From assembly GCA_020852155.1 (NCBI GenBank), contig JADZBJ010000159.1, positions 1 to 12,880 on the forward strand: DNA of 12,880 bases. The letters are read 5' to 3'. The position numbers were made by a program, and so were the translations under genes. This DNA comes from Saprospiraceae bacterium (GTDB lineage: Bacteria; Bacteroidota; Bacteroidia; Chitinophagales; Saprospiraceae). Positions 1 through 7,438 of the stretch are shown here, piece by piece. Below the pieces are notes generated by a model. It worked only from the letters and a program-made list of their open reading frames with translations. It had not been told where the DNA came from and did not search any database. How positions within the stretch are numbered: the first letter of the stretch is position 1; the number at the start of each line of letters is the position of its first letter.

Positions 1-152
1 CACAATCTCCAATAAAAAGCGGGCGATGCGTAAAAATGTAAGTTCGATCAGGATGTTTTCTTGTCGGGTAAATCTCGCTTCGGAGGCCGGTTTATCGTAG
101 AGTATTTGACAAGTGCTATTTTGCGTCTTTTGCGATTTTAGCGGTTATACCC
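1..152. other. Window edge, no confident gene; weak minus-strand open frame
   Basis: The minus strand is open in one frame from a TAA near 145-147 to the left edge, and it translates to plausible-looking protein that includes the segment YDKPASEARFTRQENILIEL. No ATG, GTG or TTG lies in frame near the beginning of this stretch, so it could be the 5' part of a gene with a rare start codon, a decayed gene, or chance. All other frames contain stops except a short plus-strand frame that closes near 110. The tRNA-Leu terminator reads toward this stretch. I do not recognise a family. Confidence 0.25.
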
Positions 153-196
153 CAAAAACACAATCGCCCCGGCTGTATCACAGCGCGGGGCGATTG
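153..196 (-). terminator. Intrinsic terminator of tRNA-Leu
   Basis: On the minus strand an 11-bp perfect stem (CAATCGCCCCG with CGGGGCGATTG, plus positions 186-196 and 161-171) is extended by an inner GCTG/CAGC pairing. It is followed by a T-rich run (TGTTTTT, plus positions about 153-160). It begins five bases after the tRNA-Leu 3' end. Stem, GC content and T tract together make a textbook rho-independent terminator. Confidence 0.9.
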
Positions 197-200
197 CTTA

Positions 201-287
201 TGGTGCCCGGGACGGGACTCGAACCTGCACGACCTCAACGGTCACGGGATTTTAAGTCCCGCGTGTCTACCATTTCACCACCCGGGC
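201..287 (-). tRNA. tRNA-Leu (anticodon UAA)
   Basis: The minus strand folds as a class II tRNA of 87 nt including an encoded CCA. The acceptor stem GCCCGGG/CCCGGGC is perfect. The anticodon loop CTTAAAA puts UAA at plus positions 252-254, which reads UUA leucine codons. A long variable arm (GACCGTTGAGGTC) and the T-loop GTTCGAGTC follow. The long variable arm together with the anticodon fixes the identity as Leu. CCA is encoded at 201-203. The gene sits just downstream of tRNA-Gly but appears to have its own promoter. Confidence 0.97.
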
Positions 288-294
288 AGACGCA

Positions 295-302
295 CAAAAG
301 TA
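295..302 (-). promoter_or_regulatory. -7 box of tRNA-Leu promoter
   Basis: The minus strand reads TACTTTTG, an exact match to the Bacteroidota -7 consensus TAnnTTTG, eight bases before the mature tRNA 5' end at 287. This implies a leader of only a few nucleotides. No clear TTG -33 element lies at the usual spacing; the upstream bases are T-rich and belong to the tRNA-Gly terminator tail. The box suggests tRNA-Leu is transcribed separately from tRNA-Gly. Confidence 0.55.
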
Positions 303-324
303 AAACTCTTTCAGAGTACCTGAA

Positions 325-354
325 ATAAAAAAGCCCTCAATTTCTTGAAGGCTT
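325..354 (-). terminator. Intrinsic terminator of tRNA-Gly, abutting CCA
   Basis: On the minus strand AAGCCTTCAA and TTGAGGGCTT form a 10-bp stem with one G-T wobble, closed by a GAAA tetraloop (plus 331-354), followed by TTTTAT. The first stem base is the nucleotide immediately after the encoded CCA of tRNA-Gly, leaving no spacer between tRNA and terminator. Confidence 0.88.
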
Positions 355-430
<76 letters not shown>

Positions 431-472
431 AAATTTGTGCTGACCAAACCTTTGTTTTGTCGTTAGCGGCGG

Positions 473-504
473 CAAAGATAGCATCACATGATTTTCTTGT
501 GCAA
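473..504 (-). promoter_or_regulatory. Bacteroidota-type promoter of tRNA-Gly
   Basis: The minus strand carries TTG at plus 502-504 and, after a 21-base spacer, TATCTTTG at plus 473-480, which matches the -33/-7 architecture known for the primary sigma factor of Bacteroidota. Transcription would start near 467-470, giving a leader of about 40 nt before the tRNA 5' end at 430. The stretch between here and the plus-strand gene at 589 is AT-rich, with A and T runs at 508-531, and shows no clear plus-strand promoter. Confidence 0.65.
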
Positions 505-588
505 GTCTTTTTCAAAAAAATTTTAAAAAAATATCCTAACTGGTTAGTTCAGCAGTTTTAATCCGGTTTTTCGAGGCATTTTCACCGC

Positions 589-2049
589 ATGAATTCAAAA
601 ACACAACGCTTAGTGGCGCTCTGGGCCTTCGCTGAATGCGGGGTGGGCGGCCTGATTCACGCCCTGCACCTGCCCGTCAGTGGCCTGGTGGTCGGCAGTA
701 TGGCTGTTTCGGTCATCACCCTGCTCCTGGAAGACAACCACCGCCAGTGGCAACCTTTGGCGGCAGCCCTGCTGACAGTACTGTCAGTCAAGGCGGCATT
801 AAGCCCGCATTCGCCGCCGACGGCTTATCTGGCCGTCAGTTTTCAGGCCGTTGCAGGTTTTGTGATTTATCGCTGGTGGGGCATTCACCGTGCAAGCATT
901 GTGGTATTCGCCGTGATTGCCCTGGCCGAATCGGCCGTACAACGCCTGCTGGTGCTGTGGCTCTTGTTCGATCAGCAATGGCTTGACGCGATAGCCACTT
1001 ACCTGAACTGGGTCGTCCAGCAAACAGGCATAGAAGGGCACGGGCTGGAATGGATTACAGCAATCTACATAACCGTTCACCTCGTAACAGGAGCGTGGGT
1101 GGGCGTTCAGTTGTATCGTTTCATGAAACAATACAACTCGAATCCGGCTGCCGTGCACTACTGGACCGATGCCGATTATTTTCACTGGCAATGCCAACTT
1201 CAGGCATCATCTTCCGGGGCCAATGCTGCGCGAAAAAAACGAAGTCCGATATATAGCCTTTGCGCGGCTATCGCCTTGTATGTCGTTGCAGGGTTCATAC
1301 CGCCCTGGTTAGCGCCGATCTTGCGCACCATGGCCGCGCTGGTTTTGTGGTTTGGCGTTTTGATGCCTCTGGGCGGAAAATTACTCAGCCGCGCCTTTCG
1401 CGCACCTGAACGCGCGCGCATGGCCATTGATACCATTCCATTGTTGAGGGCGATTGCCACAGACCTCTGGCAAAAGAGTACGCACTTATCAGCTTACGGC
1501 AAGGTTAAGGCACTGATGAAGGGCTTGTTTCTCTGGGCGCTTTTTTATGACCCTGAAAAAATGCAGCGACGCATTTACCTGCTCACCGGGCCTGTCCATA
1601 CCGGAAAATCAACGGCTTTGCTGCAATGGATTTCCAGGCAAACCTTTTTCATCGGCGGCTTTGTCACGCCGGAAATCAACGCCCGGAAACAGATGTATTT
1701 CATTGCCGAAAAAACATACGCGCCATTCGAAATTTCGCCTGAAAACGGGCCGGTTTCAGGTCTGACAACCATCGGTCGCTATACTTTTCTGCAATCTGCT
1801 TTTGACAGCGCCAACCAGCATTTGCAAACGCCTGTTTCCCAGAATACTCCATTGATCGTCGTGGATGAAATCGGCAAACTGGAACTGCGTGGCGAAGGTT
1901 TAGACAAGGGCATACGCGCCTTATTGAGCCAGCACTCCGGCATGATCTTGTTTGTGGTGCGCGATAGTTTGCTGGAGGACACCATGCAGCATTACGCCCT
2001 GAAAGACGCCGGAATATTATGTGCTGATGATTTAAAGGCTCGTTCATGA
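589..2049 (+). CDS. Membrane protein with C-terminal THEP1-like NTPase domain
   Basis: A 486-residue fusion. The N-terminal half has several hydrophobic segments (about 8-47, 54-72, 80-97, 103-128, 155-177, 222-262), so it is an integral membrane region; its pattern loosely recalls small transporter membrane components, but I cannot name a family. The C-terminal domain (about 328-484) matches the nucleoside-triphosphatase THEP1 family: P-loop GPVHTGKST at 334-342, a GGFVTPEI segment at 356-363, and Walker B PLIVVDEIGKLEL at 421-433. THEP1-family enzymes hydrolyse NTPs, and some act as P-loop kinases; substrate and role here are unknown. An ATP- or GTP-driven membrane process is inference. Its stop codon overlaps the start of the following AAA+ ATPase (ATGA), which implies translational coupling. 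The ATG at 589 is the first in frame and leads directly into hydrophobic sequence. Confidence 0.82.
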   Translation: MNSKTQRLVALWAFAECGVGGLIHALHLPVSGLVVGSMAVSVITLLLEDNHRQWQPLAAALLTVLSVKAALSPHSPPTAYLAVSFQAVAGFVIYRWWGIHRASIVVFAVIALAESAVQRLLVLWLLFDQQWLDAIATYLNWVVQQTGIEGHGLEWITAIYITVHLVTGAWVGVQLYRFMKQYNSNPAAVHYWTDADYFHWQCQLQASSSGANAARKKRSPIYSLCAAIALYVVAGFIPPWLAPILRTMAALVLWFGVLMPLGGKLLSRAFRAPERARMAIDTIPLLRAIATDLWQKSTHLSAYGKVKALMKGLFLWALFYDPEKMQRRIYLLTGPVHTGKSTALLQWISRQTFFIGGFVTPEINARKQMYFIAEKTYAPFEISPENGPVSGLTTIGRYTFLQSAFDSANQHLQTPVSQNTPLIVVDEIGKLELRGEGLDKGIRALLSQHSGMILFVVRDSLLEDTMQHYALKDAGILCADDLKARS

Positions 2050-3581
2050 ACCTTTCGGTACGTATAGCGTTTTTCCGGCCTATGCCATACGATATACATG
2101 CCATTCGCAGCCTTGGCCAATTGAAAAAAAGCGGTTATCAGCCCCGCTCTGTCAAGGATGAACTGCGCGCCAACCTGCTGGAAAAAATTAAAAACAAGGA
2201 AACGATTTTTCCGGGTATTTACGGTTTTGACGACACGGTTCTGCCAGATGTCGAACGCGCCATTTTGAGCCGCCACAATATTTTGCTGCTGGGTTTGCGC
2301 GGTCAGGCCAAAACCCGCATCGCACGCCAGTTGGTTCACCTGCTCGACGAGTACATACCCGTCGTTGCGGGCAGCGAACTGAATGACGACCCGCTGGCGC
2401 CCATCAGTCGCCAGGCGCAAGACCTCATTCACGAACACGGCGACGACACGCCCATCGAATGGATGCACCGCGACGCCCGCTATGTGGAAAAATTGGCCAC
2501 CCCCGATGTTAGCATCGCCGACCTGGTGGGCGACGTTGACCCCATTAAAGCGGCTAACCTGCGCTTGCCTTACTCCGACGAACGGGTCATTCACTTCGGC
2601 CTGATTCCGAGGTCGCACCGTTGCCTGTTTGTCATCAACGAACTGCCTGATTTACAGGCGCGCATTCAGGTTTCATTGTTCAACGTGCTGCAAGAAGGCG
2701 ATATGCAAATCCGCGGCTTCAAATTGCGACTTCCTTTGGATGTGGAATTTGTTTTCACGGCCAATCCGGAAGACTACACCAACCGCGGCAGCATCATCAC
2801 GCCGCTGAAAGACCGCATCGAAAGCCAGATTACAACGCACTACCCTGCTACCATCGAAATTGGCCGAAAGATCACCGAACAGGAAGCCCGCATTCCGGAG
2901 GAGCAACGCAAACGGGTTAATATTCCTACCATTTTAAAAGACCTGATCGAAGAAATCGCCTTTGTAGCCCGCGATTCAGCGTTTGTAGATAAAAAAAGCG
3001 GCGTTTCAGCGCGTCTGACTATTGCCGCCTACGAAAACCTCTACTCTGCTGCCGAACGTCGGATGTTGCGCAATGGCGAAAAATCAACAACCGCCCGCAT
3101 CACTGATTTTTGGGGTGTGATTCCTGCCCTGACGGGCAAAATTGAAATGGTCTATGAAGGCGAACAGGAAGGCCCGCACGCGGTGGCGATGCACCTGATT
3201 GGCGAAGCGGTTAAAAAGGTGTTTCTGCAATATTTCCCGAATCCATCTAAACTGAAAAAAGGCCGCGAAAACGATCCGTTTGGAACCATAAAGGCATGGT
3301 TTGCCGGCGGCAATGTCGTTGACCTGATGACTGATGCGCCTCAAAAAGCGTTCAGCACAGAATTAGACAAGGTAGCCGGTTTGAAAAAATTCGTGGAAAG
3401 CCTCAGCATTCCCGACAATGATCTTCCGGTTATGATGGAACTCTGCCTGCATGGCCTCGCTGAATTCGATCAAATCAGCAAGGACTTTATTCAAACCAGA
3501 CTGCAATTCAAGGATTTCCTGACGGGTAACATCGGCGGCAAGGACGACGATGATGATGATTTAAGGGATTTGTTTAATTGA
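2046..3581 (+). CDS. MoxR/ChlI-like AAA+ ATPase (magnesium chelatase I-like)
   Basis: A 511-residue AAA+ ATPase. Walker A is GLRGQAKT (83-90). The Walker B region is LFVINELPDL (194-203), with Asn where most relatives have Asp. Sensor-1-like FTANPEDYTNRG lies at 237-248, followed by an Arg-rich DRIES segment near 256-260 that may hold the arginine finger. The C-terminal half is helical, and the tail is acidic (a run of Asp at 500-505). The relationship to magnesium chelatase subunit I and MoxR ATPases is clear; these usually act as chaperone-like motors with a VWA-domain partner. No VWA gene lies next to it, and no chlorophyll or cobalamin gene is nearby, so metal chelation should not be assumed. 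The start may be ATG 2046 (overlapping the upstream stop, with AAAGG eleven bases before) or ATG 2082, where the conserved-looking sequence begins. Confidence 0.85.
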   Translation: MNLSVRIAFFRPMPYDIHAIRSLGQLKKSGYQPRSVKDELRANLLEKIKNKETIFPGIYGFDDTVLPDVERAILSRHNILLLGLRGQAKTRIARQLVHLLDEYIPVVAGSELNDDPLAPISRQAQDLIHEHGDDTPIEWMHRDARYVEKLATPDVSIADLVGDVDPIKAANLRLPYSDERVIHFGLIPRSHRCLFVINELPDLQARIQVSLFNVLQEGDMQIRGFKLRLPLDVEFVFTANPEDYTNRGSIITPLKDRIESQITTHYPATIEIGRKITEQEARIPEEQRKRVNIPTILKDLIEEIAFVARDSAFVDKKSGVSARLTIAAYENLYSAAERRMLRNGEKSTTARITDFWGVIPALTGKIEMVYEGEQEGPHAVAMHLIGEAVKKVFLQYFPNPSKLKKGRENDPFGTIKAWFAGGNVVDLMTDAPQKAFSTELDKVAGLKKFVESLSIPDNDLPVMMELCLHGLAEFDQISKDFIQTRLQFKDFLTGNIGGKDDDDDDLRDLFN

Positions 3582-3595
3582 GGTTTACCGGACAC

Positions 3596-3641
3596 TAAAA
3601 ACGACGAAGCCGCCAGCAGGATTTTCCCACTGGCGGCTTCG
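3596..3641 (-). terminator. Hairpin terminator between convergent genes
   Basis: A perfect 12-bp stem (CGAAGCCGCCAG at 3605-3616 and CTGGCGGCTTCG at 3630-3641) encloses a 13-nt loop. On the minus strand it is followed, after CGTCG overlapping the stem base, by TTTTT (about 3597-3601), so it is a good terminator for gyrB, 18 bases past its stop. On the plus strand only ATTT follows, so it is a weaker terminator for the AAA+ gene, though it may serve both. Confidence 0.85.
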
Positions 3642-3659
3642 GCATTTCAGCAAGGCCGT

Positions 3660-5645
3660 TTACACGTCAATCCGCGCATATTTTGCATTCGCTTCAATGA
3701 ACGCGCGGCGCGGTGGCACCTCGTCGCCCATGAGCATCGCAAACATTCGGTCGGCTTCAGCGGCGTCATTGATGGTAGCCAATTTCAGGATGCGGTTTTG
3801 CGGATCCATGGTGGTTTCCCACAACTGTTCGGCGTTCATTTCACCCAGACCCTTGTAGCGTTGTACTTTAACAGAATCGTCGTCTTCGCGGCCGCCGGAA
3901 AACTCCAGTTGGGCTTCTTTGCGCTGCTTGTCGTTCCAGGCATAACGCTGATTTTTGCCTTTTTTCACCAGGTAAAGCGGCGGTTGTGCAATGTAGATAT
4001 GACCTTTTTCGATCAACTCGCGCATGTAGCGGAAGAAGAAGGTCAGGATCAGCGTCGTGATGTGCGAACCGTCAATATCGGCGTCGCACATGATAACGAT
4101 CTTGTGGTAGCGCAATTTTTCAGTGTTCAGAACGCGATGTCCTTCTTCGTTTTCTGAAATGCTCACGCCGAGGGCAGTGAACATATTTTTGATCTCCTCG
4201 TTTTCGTAAATTTTGTGTTCGAGGGCTTTTTCCACGTTCAGGATTTTACCGCGCAGCGGCAAAATCGCTTGTGTGTGGCGGTCGCGGCCTTGCTTGGCTG
4301 TACCGCCCGCCGAGTCACCCTCGACGAGGAACACTTCTGATTCCGCCGGATTTCGGCTGGCGCAGTCGGCCAGTTTGCCCGGAAGTCCGCTGCCGGTGAG
4401 TGCGCCTTTGCGCTGCACCATTTCACGCGCTTTACGGGCGGCGTTACGGGCTGTCGCGGCCAGGACGACTTTCTCGATGATGCGGCGTGCGAGGTTAGGA
4501 TTTTCTTCCAGGAAAACTTTTAGGGCGTCGCCGACGCAGCGCGATACGATGCCGGTGACTTCCGAGTTACCCAATTCGCCTTTGGTTTGGCCTTTGAACT
4601 GCGGTTCAGGCACTTTCACCGAAACGATGGCTGTCAGGCCCTCCATGAAGTCCTCGCCGGAGATCGCGAAGTTGATTTTTTTGAAAAAGCCTTCGTCTTC
4701 GCCGTATTTCTTGAATTCGCGGGTCAGGGCGCGGCGGAAACCGCTGACGTGCGTACCGCCGTCGCGGGTGTTGATGTTATTGACGAATGAAATGACATTT
4801 TCCGAGTACGAGGTATTGTACATCAGGGCCACTTCCACGTCAACGTTTTCTTCGTTGGCCGTGATGTAGATCGGGTCGTTGATGAGTTTGGTTTTAGCCT
4901 CGTCAATCCACAACACGAACTCTTGCAAGCCGCCTTCGGAGTAAAAATCCTCCTTTTTGAAGCCATCCTCGTCTTTTTCCCGTTCATCGGTCAGGCTGAG
5001 TTTCAGGCCTTTGTTCAGGAATGACAATTCGCGCAGACGGTGAGCCAGGATGTCGAATTTGTATTCGTCGGTTTCAAAAATTTCAGGATCGGGCAGGAAA
5101 GTGACGATCGTGCCGCGGTCGTCGGTATCACCGATCGAACGCACATCATATTGAGGTTTACCCTGCTTGTATTCCTGCTCAAATACCTTGCCTTCGCGGT
5201 GAACTTCCGCGCGCAGGTAGATGGACAACGCATTCACACAAGACACACCCACACCGTGCAAACCGCCGGAAACCTTATAGGTGTTTTTGTCGAATTTACC
5301 ACCGGCGTGCAACACAGTCATAACGACTTCGAGGGCCGATTTTTTCAATTTTTCGTGCATGCCCGTCGGAATACCGCGACCGTTGTCCTTTACGGTAATC
5401 GAATTATCGGGGTGAATCCTTACGTCAATGTGCGTACAATGCCCGGCGAGGTGCTCGTCAATCGAGTTATCTACAACCTCCCAAACCAGGTGGTGCAAAC
5501 CTTTTGAATCGGTACTGCCGATGTACATGCCGGGGCGTTTGCGCACGGCTTCAAGTCCTTCGAGGGCGGTAATGCTACTCGCGCCGTAATCCGAACTTTG
5601 TGGTTCATTTTGCTTTTGTGGTTCCAACTCTTTATCTTCGGCCAT
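3660..5645 (-). CDS. gyrB: DNA gyrase subunit B
   Basis: A 661-residue type IIA topoisomerase ATPase subunit; with GyrA it introduces negative supercoils. Read in order: RKRPGMYIG (35-43), the GHKL ATP-binding motifs VVDNSIDE (57-64), DNGRGIP (87-93) and GGLHGVGVS (127-135), the transducer QTKGELGN (353-360), the TOPRIM acidic motifs EGDSAGG (442-448) and DADIDGSH (521-528), and the C-terminal QRYKGLGEMN (595-604). The length, QTK loop and KGLGEMN motif are usual for the GyrB/ParE family; GyrB rather than ParE is favoured by overall resemblance to Bacteroidota GyrB. An N-terminal extension of about 22 polar residues precedes the conserved core. It is monocistronic, with its own -7 box upstream and a hairpin terminator downstream, and gyrA is not in the window. 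No frame damage is seen. Confidence 0.97.
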   Translation of the reverse strand: MAEDKELEPQKQNEPQSSDYGASSITALEGLEAVRKRPGMYIGSTDSKGLHHLVWEVVDNSIDEHLAGHCTHIDVRIHPDNSITVKDNGRGIPTGMHEKLKKSALEVVMTVLHAGGKFDKNTYKVSGGLHGVGVSCVNALSIYLRAEVHREGKVFEQEYKQGKPQYDVRSIGDTDDRGTIVTFLPDPEIFETDEYKFDILAHRLRELSFLNKGLKLSLTDEREKDEDGFKKEDFYSEGGLQEFVLWIDEAKTKLINDPIYITANEENVDVEVALMYNTSYSENVISFVNNINTRDGGTHVSGFRRALTREFKKYGEDEGFFKKINFAISGEDFMEGLTAIVSVKVPEPQFKGQTKGELGNSEVTGIVSRCVGDALKVFLEENPNLARRIIEKVVLAATARNAARKAREMVQRKGALTGSGLPGKLADCASRNPAESEVFLVEGDSAGGTAKQGRDRHTQAILPLRGKILNVEKALEHKIYENEEIKNMFTALGVSISENEEGHRVLNTEKLRYHKIVIMCDADIDGSHITTLILTFFFRYMRELIEKGHIYIAQPPLYLVKKGKNQRYAWNDKQRKEAQLEFSGGREDDDSVKVQRYKGLGEMNAEQLWETTMDPQNRILKLATINDAAEADRMFAMLMGDEVPPRRAFIEANAKYARIDV

Positions 5646-5692
5646 ATATCAGGTGAAAGTGTATTTTCAGATTTATTCTTGAAAAAGGTCGG

Positions 5693-5728
5693 CAAAATTA
5701 CGAAAATCTATTGGCCTTTTCTAACAAA
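5693..5728 (-). promoter_or_regulatory. Probable gyrB promoter
   Basis: The minus strand reads TAATTTTG (plus 5693-5700), an exact TAnnTTTG match, placing the transcription start about 40 nt before the gyrB ATG at 5645. A TTTG on the minus strand (plus 5725-5728) could be the -33 element, but the 24-base spacing is longer than usual, so only the -7 box is well supported. Confidence 0.6.
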
Positions 5729-5768
5729 CACAAACGTTTTAAGGATGTTTTTTATCTAAAAAATGCGC

Positions 5769-5798
5769 TTGTCAAGGCATTGAAAATGCGGACATTTG
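5769..5798 (+). promoter_or_regulatory. Probable promoter of the lipoprotein-led gene run
   Basis: TTG at 5769-5771 and GACATTTG at 5791-5798, separated by 19 bases, match the Bacteroidota -33/-7 layout with one mismatch (G for T at the first base of the -7 box). The predicted start, near 5803, lies about 17 bases before ATG 5820. An in-frame TTG codon at 5796 lies within this box, which argues against it as the translation start. The region from 5646 to 5819 thus holds divergent promoters for gyrB and this run. Confidence 0.5.
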
Positions 5799-5819
5799 CG
5801 CCGCCTTTGGCAGAGCACT

Positions 5820-6575
5820 ATGCGTAGCTATCTATACTTTTTTTTATTGGTCCTGGGCCTGACTCAATGGTCGTGTTTTTCGGAAAGCACCGACGATATC
5901 AGGGCCTATTATTTCCCTGTTGAACATTTCAGGAAGGGCCAGGTGTATGAATACGAAGTAACGCAGAATGGCATCACAGCGCCTGAATACTGGTATTTCA
6001 GGGGATTTCAGCGCGACAGCGGACTTTTTTTAGCCGCCACTTATTACGATCAGGGATTTCAGATCGGACCCATTGCCCGCGAAAAAATCACGGAAAAAAG
6101 CGTATTGTTGCGCAGTTATTTCTTCTATGAAATTGATTCGACGCGATTGAATGAAGAAAACGGCGGGCAAGTGCAATCCGAAGCGAGCATAGACCAGGCA
6201 ACGGTATTTCCTTTCGAGGTTGAAGATTCAGCCAAAGTCTATGAATTTGCCCTGCGGTATCGTCCGGCCACCGACCCGGGCACGGAAGTTGAAATACGAC
6301 GTGAACGACGATACCTCGGCGCAGCGCCTGATTTTGAATTTCGTGGAAAAAAAATCAAGTGCATCCGTTTTTCATTGCGCGAAATCGTCGGCAATAGCGA
6401 TACCCGACTGCCCGAATTAAGCGCCACGGGCGAAGAATGGTACGCCAAAGGTTTGGGCAAAGTCTATTATCGAAAAACATATGGCGACGGCGCGGTCAGT
6501 ATTGAAGCAACCCTGAAAGACATTTTCCCCATGGCTGAACTGGAAAGGCGCGCCGCTGAAGTTTTAGGAGAATGA
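5820..6575 (+). CDS. Putative secreted lipoprotein, unknown function
   Basis: A protein of 251 residues from ATG 5820. The N terminus MRSYLYFFLLVLGLTQWSC has a short basic start, a hydrophobic core and a Cys at residue 19, consistent with a lipoprotein signal, although the lipobox (QWSC) is not canonical. The mature part is rich in charged and aromatic residues with alternating hydrophobic segments, suggesting a beta-rich periplasmic or outer-membrane-attached protein; no motif identifies a family. A TTG at 5796 would add eight residues, but it falls in the likely promoter and would blunt the signal peptide, so ATG 5820 is preferred. It is the first of four same-strand genes; the next begins 31 bases after its TGA. 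I do not recognise the family. Confidence 0.75.
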   Translation: MRSYLYFFLLVLGLTQWSCFSESTDDIRAYYFPVEHFRKGQVYEYEVTQNGITAPEYWYFRGFQRDSGLFLAATYYDQGFQIGPIAREKITEKSVLLRSYFFYEIDSTRLNEENGGQVQSEASIDQATVFPFEVEDSAKVYEFALRYRPATDPGTEVEIRRERRYLGAAPDFEFRGKKIKCIRFSLREIVGNSDTRLPELSATGEEWYAKGLGKVYYRKTYGDGAVSIEATLKDIFPMAELERRAAEVLGE

Positions 6576-6606
6576 ACCATCCCGATTCACCACAAACACC
6601 CATAAA

Positions 6607-7365
6607 ATGCGAACACTTGTCTGGGCCAATCTGATAGGACTGATTGCCACGCTGACTGTCAATTTTTTATCCAACAGCCTGCCGCTGAATGGCAAAACGC
6701 CTGCCGAAATTTCAGCCCAATACCCGAACCTGTTTGTCCCCGCCGGATTGACCTTTTCCATCTGGGGTATGATTTACCTGTCGCTCATGTTTTGGGTCGG
6801 CCAACAGGTGGTAAGCCTGTTTAAAGGAGAAAACAACGCAAAACCACTTGCTTCTGTGCAAAAAATCGGCTGGCTCTTTGTTTCCACCTGCGCACTGAAC
6901 ATCCTGTGGCTGTTTTGCTGGCACTGGGAAATCATCGGTATTTCGGTCGTGGTCATGATCGCTTTGCTGCGCGATTTGTACCGCATCAACAGCCGACTCA
7001 GTCCGGAAAAAGATTCATGGAGCGTTCGCCTGCCGTTTGGCCTGTATCAAGGCTGGATAACCGTGGCCCTGATCGCCAATATTACGGCGCTGTTAGTGAG
7101 TCAGGGTTGGTACCCGACCGGACAAGAAACCAACCTGGCCGTTATCGTCGTGGGCATTGGCGCTGCATTAGCGCTCATTATTGTCCACAAATTTGGCAAC
7201 ACCGGGCATGGTCTGGCCGTAAGTTGGGCGCTTTTTGGCATTTACCTGGGCCGGAAAAACGATGCTACCGACGGAGCCGAAATCATCCTCTGGTGGGCGC
7301 TGATACTGGCTGTTACCGTTTTGGCTTACACCTTGCTGCGTACGTTTCGGCCCCAACGCGCCTGA
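6607..7365 (+). CDS. TspO-like tryptophan-rich membrane protein
   Basis: A polytopic membrane protein of 252 residues, with hydrophobic segments at about 4-22, 45-68, 86-105, 108-122, 147-165, 176-194, 202-215 and 225-244, and many Trp residues. It resembles the longer Bacteroidota proteins annotated as tryptophan-rich sensory protein (TspO/MBR-related); typical features are LPLNGKTPAEI (25-35), QYPNLFVPAGLTFSIWG (38-54) and NILWLFCWHW (98-107). Classical TspO is about 160 residues with five helices and binds tetrapyrroles or cholesterol; this one is longer, and its ligand cannot be inferred. It lies 31 bases after the lipoprotein gene and 73 before kmo, probably in one transcript. The ATG at 6607 starts just before the first membrane segment. 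Confidence 0.75.
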   Translation: MRTLVWANLIGLIATLTVNFLSNSLPLNGKTPAEISAQYPNLFVPAGLTFSIWGMIYLSLMFWVGQQVVSLFKGENNAKPLASVQKIGWLFVSTCALNILWLFCWHWEIIGISVVVMIALLRDLYRINSRLSPEKDSWSVRLPFGLYQGWITVALIANITALLVSQGWYPTGQETNLAVIVVGIGAALALIIVHKFGNTGHGLAVSWALFGIYLGRKNDATDGAEIILWWALILAVTVLAYTLLRTFRPQRA

Positions 7366-7438
7366 ACATTAGACTTAACCAATCGCCACCGTTTCAACTT
7401 GTGTTTCGGGGCGGAATAAAACGATAAAAGAAAAGAGT

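Noticed and set aside
2046..3581. Assignment as chlI/bchI of chlorophyll synthesis
   Set aside because: No other tetrapyrrole or photosynthesis gene is nearby, the Walker B differs, and MoxR-like relatives without chelatase function are common.
4213..4869. 218-residue plus-strand open frame
   Set aside because: Antisense to the gyrB core; composition-driven, Ser/Arg-rich and without recognisable motifs.
5796..5819. TTG start extending the lipoprotein by eight residues
   Set aside because: The TTG forms part of a promoter-like -7 box, and the extension would place polar and basic residues before the signal peptide. ATG 5820 gives a normal lipoprotein-type N terminus.
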